Below, piece by piece: positions 46,456-57,287 of a stretch of 64,000 nt of DNA; position 1 is the stretch's first letter, and every line of letters begins with the position of its first letter. The notes beneath the pieces were generated by a model. That model made no database searches, had not been told where the DNA came from, and was given only the letters and a program-made list of their open reading frames with translations. The stretch is taken from NCBI RefSeq assembly GCF_037038585.1, contig NC_092525.1, positions 2,458,969 through 2,522,968 on the forward strand. Reading direction: 5' to 3'. The translations under genes and the position numbers were made by a program. Source of the stretch: Patagioenas fasciata (Eukaryota; Chordata; Aves; Columbiformes; Columbidae).

Positions 46456-47655
46456 CACCCGAGACCGAATGGAGGAGCAAGTGTACGGGAAGTTCCTGCG
46501 CCACGACACAGATCACATTTATCGCTCTCGCCCTGAGAGACCCGGAGAACCAAACCGTTCCCATCGTGCCTTGAAGCAGCCTCTGCTCACGCGCTTCTCC
46601 CAGGGAGAAGGCAGAATGGCAGTAGCTCGCCACGTTATACCACAGGGTGCACACTCTGCAGCTTTCAAGCCCAGCTCTGCGTTAGCTCACACCTGCGATT
46701 TTGCGCCACACACGCAAATTTGAGTTGTCGCTGGTTGTTGCAGCGTTTGGCTTTGGTGAGGACAGCGTGTGTTTGTCAGCAGTTGGTGTCGGGTGGAATC
46801 TTGAGGAGAAAGTGATATTTCCGTGCCAGAACTGGTTGGTGTTTGCATGGTATTGTGGTAGTTGTTCCCGCAGGTGATCAGTGCTGGAGTGTTATTGCAG
46901 GATGAGGGGATTTTGAAGGCTTGTCTGTGAGATGCACTAGAGGCAGCAGTTGCAAACGAAAGGCTGAGATTTGGAGAGTTTGTCGGTGGGTTTTGGACAG
47001 TTGTCAGTTGAAAGTTGGTTGTTTGCAGGTGAGGTGTAGAGCAGAGGGTGAAGCTGACTTTGCCTGGGCGGCGCAACTGGATGGGTGTGCAGAGCTGAGG
47101 AGAGCGGGCTTCTGCGGGTGACCCTAAAGCTGGAGAACCAGCCAGCGGCAGCTCCAGACACTCCCGCAGGGCCGGGCAGGGCCAGTGTCCTGGGGCACAG
47201 TGAGTGTGACCCTCCGCAAGCACCAAACAGCAGGTGAGGACTGTGGGGATTTGTACTGAGCTATGATATCTCTAACCCATGAAACTGGGGTCCAGCCTGA
47301 GCAGGGCATGTGCGGAAGCTGTGCTGCAGCGGAGGGGCAGAGCTGAGGATAAGGGCGGTGTGAGGGGCTGGGGCCAAGGCAAGGCGGGCACGCTGTGGGG
47401 TGTGGGGAGGTGTCAGCCCCCAGATGCAGCCCCCGTCTGACTGTAGTGCCCTGGGGCTGATGTAGCTCAGTCCTCTGTGTGTTTCTCTTCAGGTGGAGCA
47501 GCGTGCAAAGGAAAAGCAAGGAAGGAGGCGAACCTGTGAGGAAGAGTGATCGAGAAAGAGGATTGGAGGGCACCTGTGAGTCAAGAGGGATCAAGAAAGA
47601 AGACAACGGTGGTGGAACCGCAGGTCAGGAGAGCTCAAGGAAGGAGAAAGGTGAT
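46456..47655 (+). repeat. Nested array unit 5 (partial)
   Basis: Closely matches unit 3 up to about 47158, apart from a clustered patch near 46690, then becomes a more divergent copy. It has about 90 nt (around 47277-47365) missing from the other units and an exon B (47493-47655) without the ERV remnant. The empty site reads GAGGAAGAGTGATCGAG with one GAAGAG. Exon B then ends abruptly in the LTR of another provirus at 47656. No further unit sequence is seen downstream. Confidence 0.8.
46469..46723 (+). CDS. Exon A open frame of unit 5, unrecognised
   Basis: 84-codon frame starting MEEQVYGKFLRHDTDHIY, the same length as in unit 3 but ending in a slightly altered tail (CDFAPHTQI). Same doubts as for unit 3. 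Confidence 0.3.
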   Translation: MEEQVYGKFLRHDTDHIYRSRPERPGEPNRSHRALKQPLLTRFSQGEGRMAVARHVIPQGAHSAAFKPSSALAHTCDFAPHTQI

Positions 47656-48000
47656 TGTGGCAGTATTCTGACATTGGGCCTATGAGAAACTGTGGGAGTT
47701 GACAGCGTGAGAACAATCATTAGTGGAATAACACAAGAAGCAAGTACTGTATGCTACGTGATACATCGAGGACAGAGGGATTGGTACAGGAATGATACAT
47801 CAAGGGGGATGACGGGGGTAGCTTGTGGTATAGACAACGGTGCTTTTATGGCAGTAACAATATATCACTTATGTTATGACGAACTTACCAAATCAGCAAA
47901 TGCTTGAGCAAGCATCATAGCGAGTATAAATGCAAACCTGAGTTTGTAACAAATGTCTCTTGTCTCACCTTAAAAGAGAGTCGGTGCCACATTCGCTACA
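47656..48000 (+). repeat. 5' LTR of the class II provirus
   Basis: TGTGGCAGTATTC... to ...CATTCGCTACA, 345 bp. The unit remnants have a homologous 357-bp LTR beginning TGTGTCAGTA. Confidence 0.8.
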
Positions 48001-48002
48001 AA

Positions 48003-48020
48003 TGGCACCCGAACAGGGAC
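48003..48020 (+). promoter_or_regulatory. Primer-binding site, tRNA-Lys
   Basis: TGGCACCCGAACAGGGAC differs at one position from the known tRNA-Lys3 primer-binding sequence and starts 2 nt after the LTR end. Confidence 0.85.
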
Positions 48021-48152
48021 TTTGAGTGCGGCTGTAAAGGCAGCAGCCGTTCTGGTGGCAAAGCCCAATTGAACAAGGACAGGGAAACAGAGCCAGGAAA
48101 CAGAAACCACAGCGTGCGCCCATCAGCAAGAAAAGATGAGCAATTTGGAACC

Positions 48153-49740
48153 ATAGGAGGGAAGTTATCCCTTGAACCAAACAAACCCTAGATGTCCTTC
48201 AACTTTTATTAAGAAAGCAAAATCACAATGTACCAGTAGTCCGATTAATGACTTTATAAGAAAGGCTTGCTGATCATGTGCTGGACTTTCCTACAACTGG
48301 TACATTTTAGTTGGAGGCATGGCAGAAAGTTGAACGAGAATTATATGAACAGGCAGCAACTGGAGATAAAGCTGCTTGTGAATATTTATCTACTTGGGCA
48401 AAAATTATGTCTGCTTTAATAGCGACTCAGAAGGAAGTAGTTGCGCGGGTTGCAACTAATTGTGAACCTTCTGCTCCTCCCTTGCCAGGGAAGGAGGGGG
48501 ATCCTGTAGATAGATTAGGCAAAAATGCACTGACCACAGATGTAGTAGTGGATAAAGGATTGGCTGATAACAAAGCCCCTGCATGTACACTACAGTGAAC
48601 ACTTTTGGCAAATGATGGTTTGTGGGAGTCGCCTGACAAGCCCCTTGATCCTGGCCCGACGGACCCAGAGTAAGAGCCTGATTTATTCCCCCCGGATGTT
48701 ACTTTGCAACCGAAAGTGCACACTAATTAAACCATGTGGGATAAAGGTAGAGAAGAGGCTTTGAAAACAGGAGACTCGAAAGTGGTTACGGCATGGCCAG
48801 TGATCTGTTGTGAACAGCAATCTCCAGGCTTTCAGCAGCTACCGTATGATGTTGTAAAGGAATTACCAACATTAGCTAAAGAAAATGGGGTTACTTTATC
48901 ATTTGTTATACATTTTTGAAGCATTAAGCTCCTCTTACGAACTTACTCCACATGACTGGCGTTCTTTGTTGAAAATGATCTTAACCGTACAGTATATTGA
49001 CTAGTAGTTATCTGATTTTTGGGAGAACTGTACTACAGAGACCGTTGATAATGCATATCGGATGAGATGGATTGATTGCAGTCCTTTAGCTGGGGAATGT
49101 GCCCACGCTTTGCCAGATAATCAAGTTGCGTAACCCAGAGAGATATATATGTGGTGTAATAGCAAAACTAGCAATGAAAGTGGTTCGGAAGTTACTGGAG
49201 GTTGGGAGAGATGCCAATACGTCCTTTTCAAAAATCTTGCAAGGATCACAGGAACCTTATGCGCTGTTTTTAGACCGCTTGCAAACTGCTTTGGAGAGAC
49301 AAATTGATAATGACACAGCGCATGAGTTGTTACTAAAATAATTGGCTTTTGAGAATGCTAATGCTGATTGTCAGCGTGTGTTGCAGGATTTGGGGAATAG
49401 GGAAAGGTGTACTATAGCAGATATGAGAGTGTGTCAAAACATAAGTCAACTGAACATTATACCAGCTCTCTAGCTGCTGCTTTAGCAGCACAGTTACAAG
49501 TATTGGGAACAGAACTGAAATCGAATTGTTTTTGTTGTGGGACACTGGGTCGTGTAAAGAAAGATTACACAAAGTATGCACGCCAGACTTCGAAGGCTGT
49601 ACCTCCTAGAGGTCGTCCAAAATGGGGAAAGGGCAAGCACTGTGTGAGTGAACATCATTCAAGGATTAATGTAAAGGGGGAGCCAATTAACCCTTCCCAG
49701 GAGGTGGGGGACAGGACTTCCCCCACCCCCATCAAATAAA
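48153..49740 (+). pseudogene. gag: Degraded class II gag
   Basis: The start codon position reads ATA (48153-48155) followed by GGK-L-S-type codons, so the initiator seen in the antisense remnants is lost. Remnants follow: a matrix-like frame 48311-48598 (WQKVERELYEQAATGDKAA), a capsid N-terminus frame 48734-48919 (PGFQQLPYDVVKELPT), a major-homology-type frame 49099-49341 (SKILQGSQEPYALFLDRLQ) and a nucleocapsid frame 49407-49739 with an imperfect zinc knuckle (CFCCGTLGRVKKDY). Several stops and frame changes mean no Gag can be made. Confidence 0.8.
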
Positions 49741-49849
49741 TTCAAGTCTAAACTCATGACCCGAGATCTCTTCCCTGGAACAGCTGGAAGTGCAGGGCTG
49801 GACTTGGCTGCCAGCCCGTCAGTGATGATAATTAATTACTGCTGTGGTA

Positions 49850-51830
49850 TTGCTTATTCCCAGAGGAGTGTGGGGGCCTTTAGTGCCTAGTGTGCATGCT
49901 TTGTTAATAGGTTGATCATCTACTACCAAATTGGGTTTGTTTGTTTTACCTGGAGTAATTGACTCTGATTATCAAGGTGAAATCAAAATTATGGCATGGA
50001 CACCTGTGCCACCTTGCTACATCCTGAGGATGCCCCCAGATTTGCATTTTGTGTTCCTTCACTTAATCAAGAGGAGCCTATGAAGAGATAGCATTGGGTG
50101 GTATCACCACAAGGGATGAGAAATAGTCCAACCATTTGCAAGACAGTAGTTGCAGCAGCTGTACAACCTGTGAGGAAGCTGTACCCCTCAGCTTGTATCT
50201 GTCGTTATATGGATGATATCTTGCTTGTCATGTTATAAGAGCAGGAACTACAACAAGTAATGCAAGTCCTATGTAACGCTATACAAAAGGCTAGATTACA
50301 AATTGCACAAGAAAAAATTCAGAAAACTGCTCCATGGAAATATTTGGGGTGGCAAATAACAGAACAAGAAATTATTCCTTAGCCAGTAACTCTTAAATTC
50401 CATAATATCATGACCTTAAATGACTTACAAAATTGCTAGGAGCCATAAATTGGCTCCGACCTATTTTGGGCATTGCCACAGAGGAACTGTGTCTACTTTT
50501 TACACTTTTGAAAGGAGACCTGAATTTATTGTCTACTCAGGTATTGGATGACAAAGCTCAGCAGGCCATATAGAAAGTATTCGATGCTGTTGAACAAAAA
50601 TAGGGATGGGGACGCAATTTGCAGCTGCCAGTTTGGCTGGCACTCATAGCCAATACCGTCCAACCGTTTGCAGTACCGTTTCAATGGGACAAGTCATTAA
50701 GTGATTCTTTAAGAGTTGGAATGGGTTTTTCTAGCTCACACACCAATGAAAACAGTTTGGATAATAAAAGAAATGTATGCAAACCCAATAATTAAAGGCA
50801 GAGAATGTTTATGTGCTATGTATGGGACAGACTTTGAATGTATATTTATTCCTACAACAAAGGAGAATTTGCAATGGTAATTAACTGAAGATGTGAATTT
50901 CCAGATTGCATTGGCAACATATGCAGGGAACATATCAGTTTATTACCCCCAACATAAACTGTGGGCTGAAATTGGTAATTTACCGTTGTAGGGCAAATGC
51001 TGCTGTCAGCAACGACCAGTAAGTGACAAGACTGTATTTACTGATGCCTTTGGTCGCTCACGTAAAGTTGTAATTACGTGGCTAAACTCAGATACCCAGT
51101 GTTCCAAACACAAGGTAGAAAAAGGAGACCAGGGGTCAAACAAGTTCTTGAGCTGACAGCTGTTAGGATCACTTTTGAGTGTTCTGTAATGAGCCTTTGA
51201 ATGTTGTAACTGACTCATATTATGCAGCTGGCATACTTAACCGCCTGGAAGCTTCTTTTCTGAAGGAAGAGGATAATCCTCTTTTGATGGCTGAATTGAG
51301 AATGCTATGGTTCCTAATAAATCATAGACGTCATGGTTTTTATGCAGCGCACATCCGCTCTCGCGCTGCCCTTCCAGGACCTCTTGCGGAAGGCAATAGG
51401 AGGGCCGATGCACGAGCTGTGCCGCTTACTGTGCCTAAAGCCTTGGAGCAAGCTAAATTATCACATAAACTCTTTCACCAGAATGCAAAGTCGTTAAAAC
51501 GACAATTTCAAATTACAACGGATCAGGCCAGGAGCGTTCTTATGTCCTGCCCTGATTGCCAACAGTCGGCACCCGTGCCATCCAAAGAGGGTGTTAATCC
51601 AGGAGGGATTACTGACAAGTACGGCCAGCTGATGTAACGCGTTGTTCTGAAGTGGGTAAATACGTACGTGTTTCTGTAGACGCTCATTCCAGATTTCTCG
51701 TTGCGGCTGCACGCACTGGTGAAAGAGCACGGGACGTCTGTAAACAGTGGTTGGCGTGTTTTGCTGTTTCAGGAGTTCCAGGATATGTAAAACCAGAGGA
51801 AAGCGGAACGCACGCTGGATTAGAGGAGCG
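49850..51830 (+). pseudogene. pol: Degraded class II pol, truncated in integrase
   Basis: RT core with SPQGMRNSPTICK and the YMDD motif (50206-50217). RNase H with FTDAFGRS (about 51040) and VVTDSYYAAGI (about 51206). Integrase zinc-finger part HKLFHQ...CPDCQQ (about 51466-51560) and the first catalytic aspartate region VSVDAHSRF (about 51670). Sequence similarity stops after SGVPGYVK (about 51790). The longest open piece is 51179-51637. Protease is barely recognisable. Not functional. Confidence 0.85.
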
Positions 51831-52150
51831 ATCCCCCGAGTGCCCAGCGCGCCGTAATAAAAGTGCCTGCTTTTTAACACTTTCAAAACCATGTTAAAGA
51901 GTCTGTTTGCCGACTTTTCGGTATCGTTTTCTGGCGACGAGGATGGGATAATCTGCCTGACCTCCCGTGGACCCCAGGATCTCTGGGACCTTGTGCCGGC
52001 ACCGGGGAATTCCCGGAAGGGATCACGGATCCTCGGGCCAGCTCGGGACGTGGGTAAAACCCCATCAATGAGATAAGGCACTTTCATTGTCTGGTTTGTT
52101 TGCAGGCTGCCTGCGCGAGACGTGGGCGACACCAGCGCGTTGGGTCTGCG
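51830..52150 (+). mobile_element. LTR 3' end, primer-binding site and leader of a serine-primed ERV
   Basis: AATAAA at about 51855-51860 and a U5-like stretch lead to TGGCGACGAGGATGGGAT at about 51932-51949, which is a full 18-nt complement of the 3' end of tRNA-Ser(GCT) as I remember it. The following GC-rich leader is typical of class I elements. No matching 5' part of the LTR is visible, and the left side joins the class II integrase directly, so this is a recombinant or deletion junction. Class assignment is inferred. Confidence 0.55.
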
Positions 52151-54440
52151 CGTTTTGGTAAATTGGGTAAATTAAAAAGAAATAAAAAACTAAAGAGGAA
52201 AATGAGAAAACAATAAATAAAAGAGAAAAACAAGGGAACAGTAATTTGATAAAGGTACCTTTAGTGATTTTGCTGTTTGTGCCTTAGCAATTGTACAATT
52301 GTTTGTGTCTTTAGTGATCTGTTGTTACTTGTGTCTCGGGTGATTTTATAGTCCAATACTTACGGTTAACCAATTGTCTGTTATTGTGATTGTGAAATAG
52401 GTAGTGGACAAGGGACAGGAGCGATTCGGAAGAAATCCCGCCCGGGCTGTATTTTGTGACAGTGGAAAAGGATCGTTTGACTCCCTGGGGAACAGCAACC
52501 AGGGAATATTGTAATTAATGGTGGCCACTGTAAATAATATTAATATGCTGCACAGGTCTGGGTGGGTATACCCGAGATGTGTAGTATAGTAATGCACTAC
52601 ATGTAATATATAATGAGATATGTTTTAAATCATATATTGTCTATTATATAATGCATATTACACAATACAAAATGTTACATACGCATTGTATTTGAAAAAG
52701 AATAATCAGGGAAAGAAATTGAAACCAGTAAAAGGTTTGTTGACGAACAGATATTGGTGTAGAATACACAGAGAACATTAGATCAGGATTGTCCCTTGGT
52801 GAATGCAGGGTGGCATCCTGATGTCCTTATATCGGGGGACAGGCTGAATTGGTATGGACAGTGCATTTTATACGGGATTGGACACGCTGTGCCTAAAGCT
52901 GTAAATACGCCAAAGCCTTCTGAGATAAAACAGGATCGTCTGTGCCTCATTTGCTACACCCCTTTACCTGTTTCCCAAATTGATTTAGACTGTATTTACC
53001 ATTGTAAAAATAAAGCTTTCCCCCTTTAATTTTTGTCATGTATTGTAATTCATAGAGATATTGGAGCCTGTCCTACCTAAACTGTAGAAAAGACAGCAGC
53101 CATGTGTATTTTTAAGTAAAGATTAAATCAAGTCTGCTAGCTCATTATCTTTAAGCGTTCTACTGTGATCACCTCCCTCCCAAGGTTTTGTGTCTATTGT
53201 ATCAGGGCCTGACACCCACGGCCACAGTGGATGAATCACCATGGGCACAGCACCAGGACCCGCTTGTTGGTGTCCAGGGTATCCACTCCAGCAGACACTG
53301 TTAGTAAAAGAGCACATCATGAAACTGGAAAACCATCAAATTGTGTCATTATACACATTCACTGCTCTTTTTTCTGCTTTATACCCCTGGTAGCTTTTTA
53401 AAATGGCACAGTTTGAAAAGGATTTCTGTTTTGGCCCTGCACACGGAGGCTGATTTTCCTTTTCTAGGGCCTTCCACCCGGTTCACCGCACCCGTGTGAT
53501 CACTGCGCTGCACGTGGGCAAAATCAGCTGTGCCCTGTGTTTCTCCCGTAAAATAGTAAGAATGCTAATACAATCGTGCCAGGAACTACCTTCACTGTGA
53601 ATATTTGAATGTATTGTTAATGGGTACTTGCATTGTGGATTAGATGCAACAAAAATCCATACTTTCTTTTATCCTTTGCTGTACAGGAGGTGGTTGAACT
53701 TTTCTATAGCAGATTCAATCACCTGTTGTAAAGCGAGATGGTTGTCTCCTGTGAGGAAGCAGGGTAGATTTACCCATGCTCTATAAGCACCATGGATGAG
53801 CTATATAGAGTAACAGCTTAAAAACAAACCAACCGACAACAAGAAGCTAACGATCAAAACAACAAAAGGAAAAAAACCCCAAACAAACCAACCCAAAAGC
53901 GCAGAGGCTCCTGAACGCCCCCTCTCAGTGCTGTGATGTCCGTTTCCAGGGAGCCCGTGGGGTGTCCCCACAACCGCAGACACAGGTGACCCGGCTGGGT
54001 GGTGCCGGCAGAGAACAGTTGGTGTGACCCAGCCCGCTGCGCTGCCCTGGGAAAGCCGGGGACAAAGAGCCGGGCCGGGGCATGGGGAGGTTGGTTCCAG
54101 CTCACGGATCAGCTCACAGCGACTGCGGAAACAGCCCCGAGCCGGGACGGGCCCGGCCGTGTGCTCCTGTCCCCCCGTCGCGGGGTCCTGGCTCTGGACA
54201 TCGTTGCACAGGATCGTTTGAGAACCGTTCCTGAAGGATGCGCAGCGCCCAGAGCAGCAGCGCCTGCCCGGCTGCTGCTCAGCCGAGGGTAAGGGCTGGA
54301 ACTGACCCTGTAGCAGCAGCAGAGCTGCCACAGCTGCGGGCGAGCCGAGTTACTGCTGCAGACAAGACACGGGGCACAGGGAGAGGCAATGTATTTTATT
54401 AGGACAGAAGGCATCTTTAGGAAAAAAACACATTTTAGCA
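52150..54440. other. AT-rich and unassigned DNA
   Basis: 52150-52720 is A/T-rich and probably the rest of the class I leader. From 52720 to 54440 no gene is recognised. A plus-strand frame at 52796-53029 and a minus-strand frame at 53801-54331 have no domain features. Confidence 0.45.
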
Positions 54441-54583
54441 ATGTCGGGCTATTATCTTTTATCAGTGTGTCTGCCATGTGCGCGGCTCTGGGAAAGCGCG
54501 TTCGGGGAGCTCAGGCTGCCCACGGGTCAAGAAAAAGCGCCCGCGCTGCGGGGCCCGGGGGCGCTGCGTGACCGCGCTCGGTG

Positions 54584-54616
54584 CTGCCGTCTGGCGGCCA
54601 CCGCCCGGAACTGCAG
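54584..54616 (+). promoter_or_regulatory. CTCF-like site with upstream motif
   Basis: CTGCCGTCTGGCGG then 9 nt then GGAACTGCAG, the same arrangement and orientation as at 2645. Confidence 0.5.
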
Positions 54617-55019
54617 CTGGGGAGCGGCGCCCGGTGCCCGTGCCGCGGGTAAGAGGGGGGCGCTGCCGCTGCGACCGAGGTCGTGCCCGTCAGAAAGGGG
54701 GGGGCAGCGGTCGGACGAGCCGCCGGGAAAAAAAGAGGCGCCCGGCTCTCCCGGGGCGGCCCCGCTGCGAGAGGAACGGGCGAGGCGGCAGCAGGAGGCG
54801 GCGGCGTCTCCTTGGTCCCGGGCACAGGGGAGAGAAACCTGCCGGCCGGAGCTCTTTAGGGCTCTCTCTGTTCACAATGAATTTAAGGGTAGGTGACCAC
54901 CCGCCCCGCTTGTCAGCGTAAAGCAAAGGAGCGCGGTTTGTTGTTTCCTTTCAAACGCGGCTGCTGGAAGCCGCGCGGGCAAAGGGCGTGTGGGTCCCGG
55001 CAGGGCGGAGAGCAGACGG

Positions 55020-55395
55020 GTGAGGGTGCAGAGCGGGCCAATCAGATGGCGCGGGAAGGCTGGGGGGGGGGGCGGATCGCTGATAGGCTACCAAGGCACG
55101 TCAATTGCCATTCTGTCCACCAATCAGATTGCCGGAGGGGCGGGTGTCGGACGCTCCGTACTGCGCATGCGCAAACTGCGAGTACTGATGGGCCAAGAGA
55201 ATGATGATTGACTTGTCTTCGGCAGCCAATCGTGTTGCGGAAAGGGGCGGGTGCTGCTCTCTCCCTACTGCGCCTGCCCTCACTGCGAGCTCTGATAGGC
55301 GGAGAAAATGGTGATTGACGTGCCTAGGCAGGCTATCATTTTGCCGGAGGGGCGGGCGTTGCTGGCTCCTGGGCACCGGACGGAGCATCCAATAG
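55020..55395 (+). repeat. Promoter repeat of about 106 bp
   Basis: CCAAT box, TTGC(C)GG, GC box, CTGCGC(A/C)TG-type word, TGAT(G/A)GGC and GATTGAC recur in the same order. Successive starts are 55120, 55226 and about 55331, with a partial copy before the first. Divergence between copies is moderate. Confidence 0.7.
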
Positions 55396-55519
55396 GAGGA
55401 CAGTGTGGGGGGGTGGAAAGCAGCCAATCAGCGCGGGTCCTGGCGAGCGGGTCCGTGGTGTCTCGGGGTGGGTACCGGGAATTAACGGGAACGGGGGTCG
55501 GGGCGGTTGCGGAGCGGTT

Positions 55520-55732
55520 GCTGCAACCGGCGCCCGGGGACCTGGAGGTAGGCGGCTCAGGGCAGCCCTTCGTGAGGTCCCCGGAGGCGGCAGAAAGGCA
55601 GAGGGGAAGGAGGCGACAGCCGGGGGCCTCCCGCCGCGGAGGTCTCCGGGGCGCGGCGGGTGTCGGTGCCCGCGGAGCCCGGCGGGACGGTGGGAGAGTG
55701 CGAGGGGAACGGAGCGGCGAAAGAGGCGGCAG
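55520..55732 (+). other. Putative first exon at the CpG island
   Basis: Ends GGCGGCAG|GTGAGTG, a consensus donor, directly downstream of the CCAAT/GC-box repeats. The start is not defined. Probably 5' UTR. Its partner exons are unknown; the next strong acceptor on this strand is at 57287, and further ones lie in the 60-kb repeat copy. Confidence 0.4.
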
Positions 55733-56213
55733 GTGAGTGCGGCCGCGGCGAGGGTGACCGTGCCGTTGGAACGGGAGGAGCGGGAGGGGCCGGCGCGGTG
55801 AGGAGGCGTTCGGTTCGGTTTCCCCCCTGCCCTTACGGCCGAGTTGGCGAAGCCGGTGGGAGGTGTGTGACCCCGAGGGCAGGTGCGCCGAAGGCTTGCG
55901 GTCTGGAGCCGTGTGTCCCTCCGGGACAGCAGTCCCTCCGGGAGCGGCGCAGCCCCCGTTAGTCGGGGGGAGACGTTTCAAACAAGAGCTAAGGCGCGGT
56001 GGCAGGCTCGGTGGCGTGGCGGGTCGGGCGCCGCTTCGGCGGGAGCTCGGGGCGAGGCCCGGCGGGTTCTGTGTCCTGTACGTGCGGCTTTCGTTCCGCG
56101 GCTCTCTGTGTGCTTTTTTGTTTTGTCGCGTTTGTTTTCTGGGGTTTATTTTGCGGAGTTCCCGCGAAACGCGGCACGACCGCTCGCCCGGGGCTGCCGC
56201 GGCGGTCTCAGTG

Positions 56214-56246
56214 CTGCCGCCCTGTGGCGAAACTCGGGTACTGCAG
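56214..56246 (+). promoter_or_regulatory. CTCF-like site with upstream motif
   Basis: CTGCCGCCCTGTGG then 9 nt then GGTACTGCAG, the same arrangement and orientation as at 2645 and 54584. Confidence 0.55.
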
Positions 56247-57287
56247 CGCACGGCCGGGGGAAGAGGCGCCGTTTGACCCGAAGCGGTCAGGAGTGCCAGA
56301 AACCAACGCCAGAACCGGCAGGAGCTGCGGCTTCGCAGTTCTGTCAGCATTGATCTTAGGACTCTGATTTTGATGCTAGTCGTTTTTACTTACATTACGC
56401 TACAGTGTTCTGTTTGGTACCGCTAGTGGGTAACAAATAATTGTGCTGTACCACAACCCGAGATGATAATATTTCGTAGATTTATACTGCCAAAGAGTTT
56501 GCAAGTATATTGAAAAGGGGGGAATTCAAGAGAAGCTACCAAGTTAATGTATACTGCAATGAAGTTATAGAAGATGTACCCTTCATTAACCGGTTCACGT
56601 GGGGTAAATGCTTTCTGACCGCCTGCACGATGAGGGGATGTTTTTCACCTTTTAGATCCTTCTGCATGACAAGAGGGAGACAGAAGATTGAATAACACAT
56701 TGTTTAGAAGCTGAGAGCTTAGTTTATTTTTAACTAATAGATGTGTTGTCAGTGAGAAACTAAACACTTATAACTAACTTCATCAATTATTTCTTAGGCT
56801 AGATATATTGTATGTTTAAAATTTAAAACAATTGTAATTAATGTGTAGCAGCTGTGTGACTATAAGCAATGCAAGAGCATCCAGTCGTGGGAGCACTTAC
56901 AGAGGACGACCCCCAGAGCTCCCCAGTGCAGATGAAAGAAACATTGCCTGCTTAACGGTGTAATTGACTCTGCTGTCAAGCTTATTTCTCCGTTTCAGTA
57001 CGAGCCCGTCCTGTGGCCTCACAGGGCTGTGTCCTGTGGCGGTGCTGTGGGGAAGGGGCGAGATGCTTTCCTGCACCGGTGGATGTGTTTGCTTTTATGC
57101 TGAGCGTGTCCTAAACGGTGTCAGTTTGTCTTAATGCTGTCTGGCGTTGCTGCAGTTGCTCTGATTTTTTGAGGATGCCTTGTGTGTTGAGGTGGCCCGT
57201 TTCCCTCGAATCCTCCGTTAGCTCAGCTGCTCTCCTGTCCCTTCTTCTGACTAATTCCTCTGCTTTCTCCTGCTCTATATTTTTCAG

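Larger units (their letters stand above)
47656..51830 (+). mobile_element. Decayed class II provirus, same family as the unit remnants
   Basis: Plus-strand element: 5' LTR 47656-48000, lysine-tRNA primer-binding site, leader, gag and pol with many stops and frameshifts, cut inside integrase at about 51.8 kb. No 3' LTR is seen. LTR, leader and gag start match the antisense 980-bp remnants in units 1-4 (minus-strand versions of the same words, for example GAGCAAGCATCATAGCGAG). It sits in exon B of unit 5, about 100 nt downstream of the site used in the other units. Confidence 0.85.
54440..56300. promoter_or_regulatory. Large CpG island with promoter
   Basis: CpG-dense throughout. CCAAT boxes at 55038-55042, 55120-55124, 55226-55230, 55389-55393 and 55424-55428, several GGGGCGGG boxes, a palindromic NRF1-type GCGCATGCGC at 55163-55172, and CRE-like TGACGTG near 55316. 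Candidate donors are AAG|GTAGGT-type near 54888, and CAG|GTGAGT at 55733. In tandem context it could drive the exon-like segments starting at 60.06 kb (317 in the left copy). Long open frames on both strands here reflect GC content. Confidence 0.7.

Noticed and set aside
52796..53029. 77-codon frame with Cys residues, considered as a retroviral protein piece
   Set aside because: No Gag, Pol or Env motif found and no supporting neighbours.
53801..54331. 176-codon minus-strand frame with a hydrophobic C-terminus
   Set aside because: No splice or promoter context; the hydrophobic end comes from an A-rich plus-strand stretch.
55280..56350. 356-codon minus-strand open frame
   Set aside because: Lies across a CpG island; Pro/Arg/Ala-rich, overlapping open frames on both strands, no recognisable motif.
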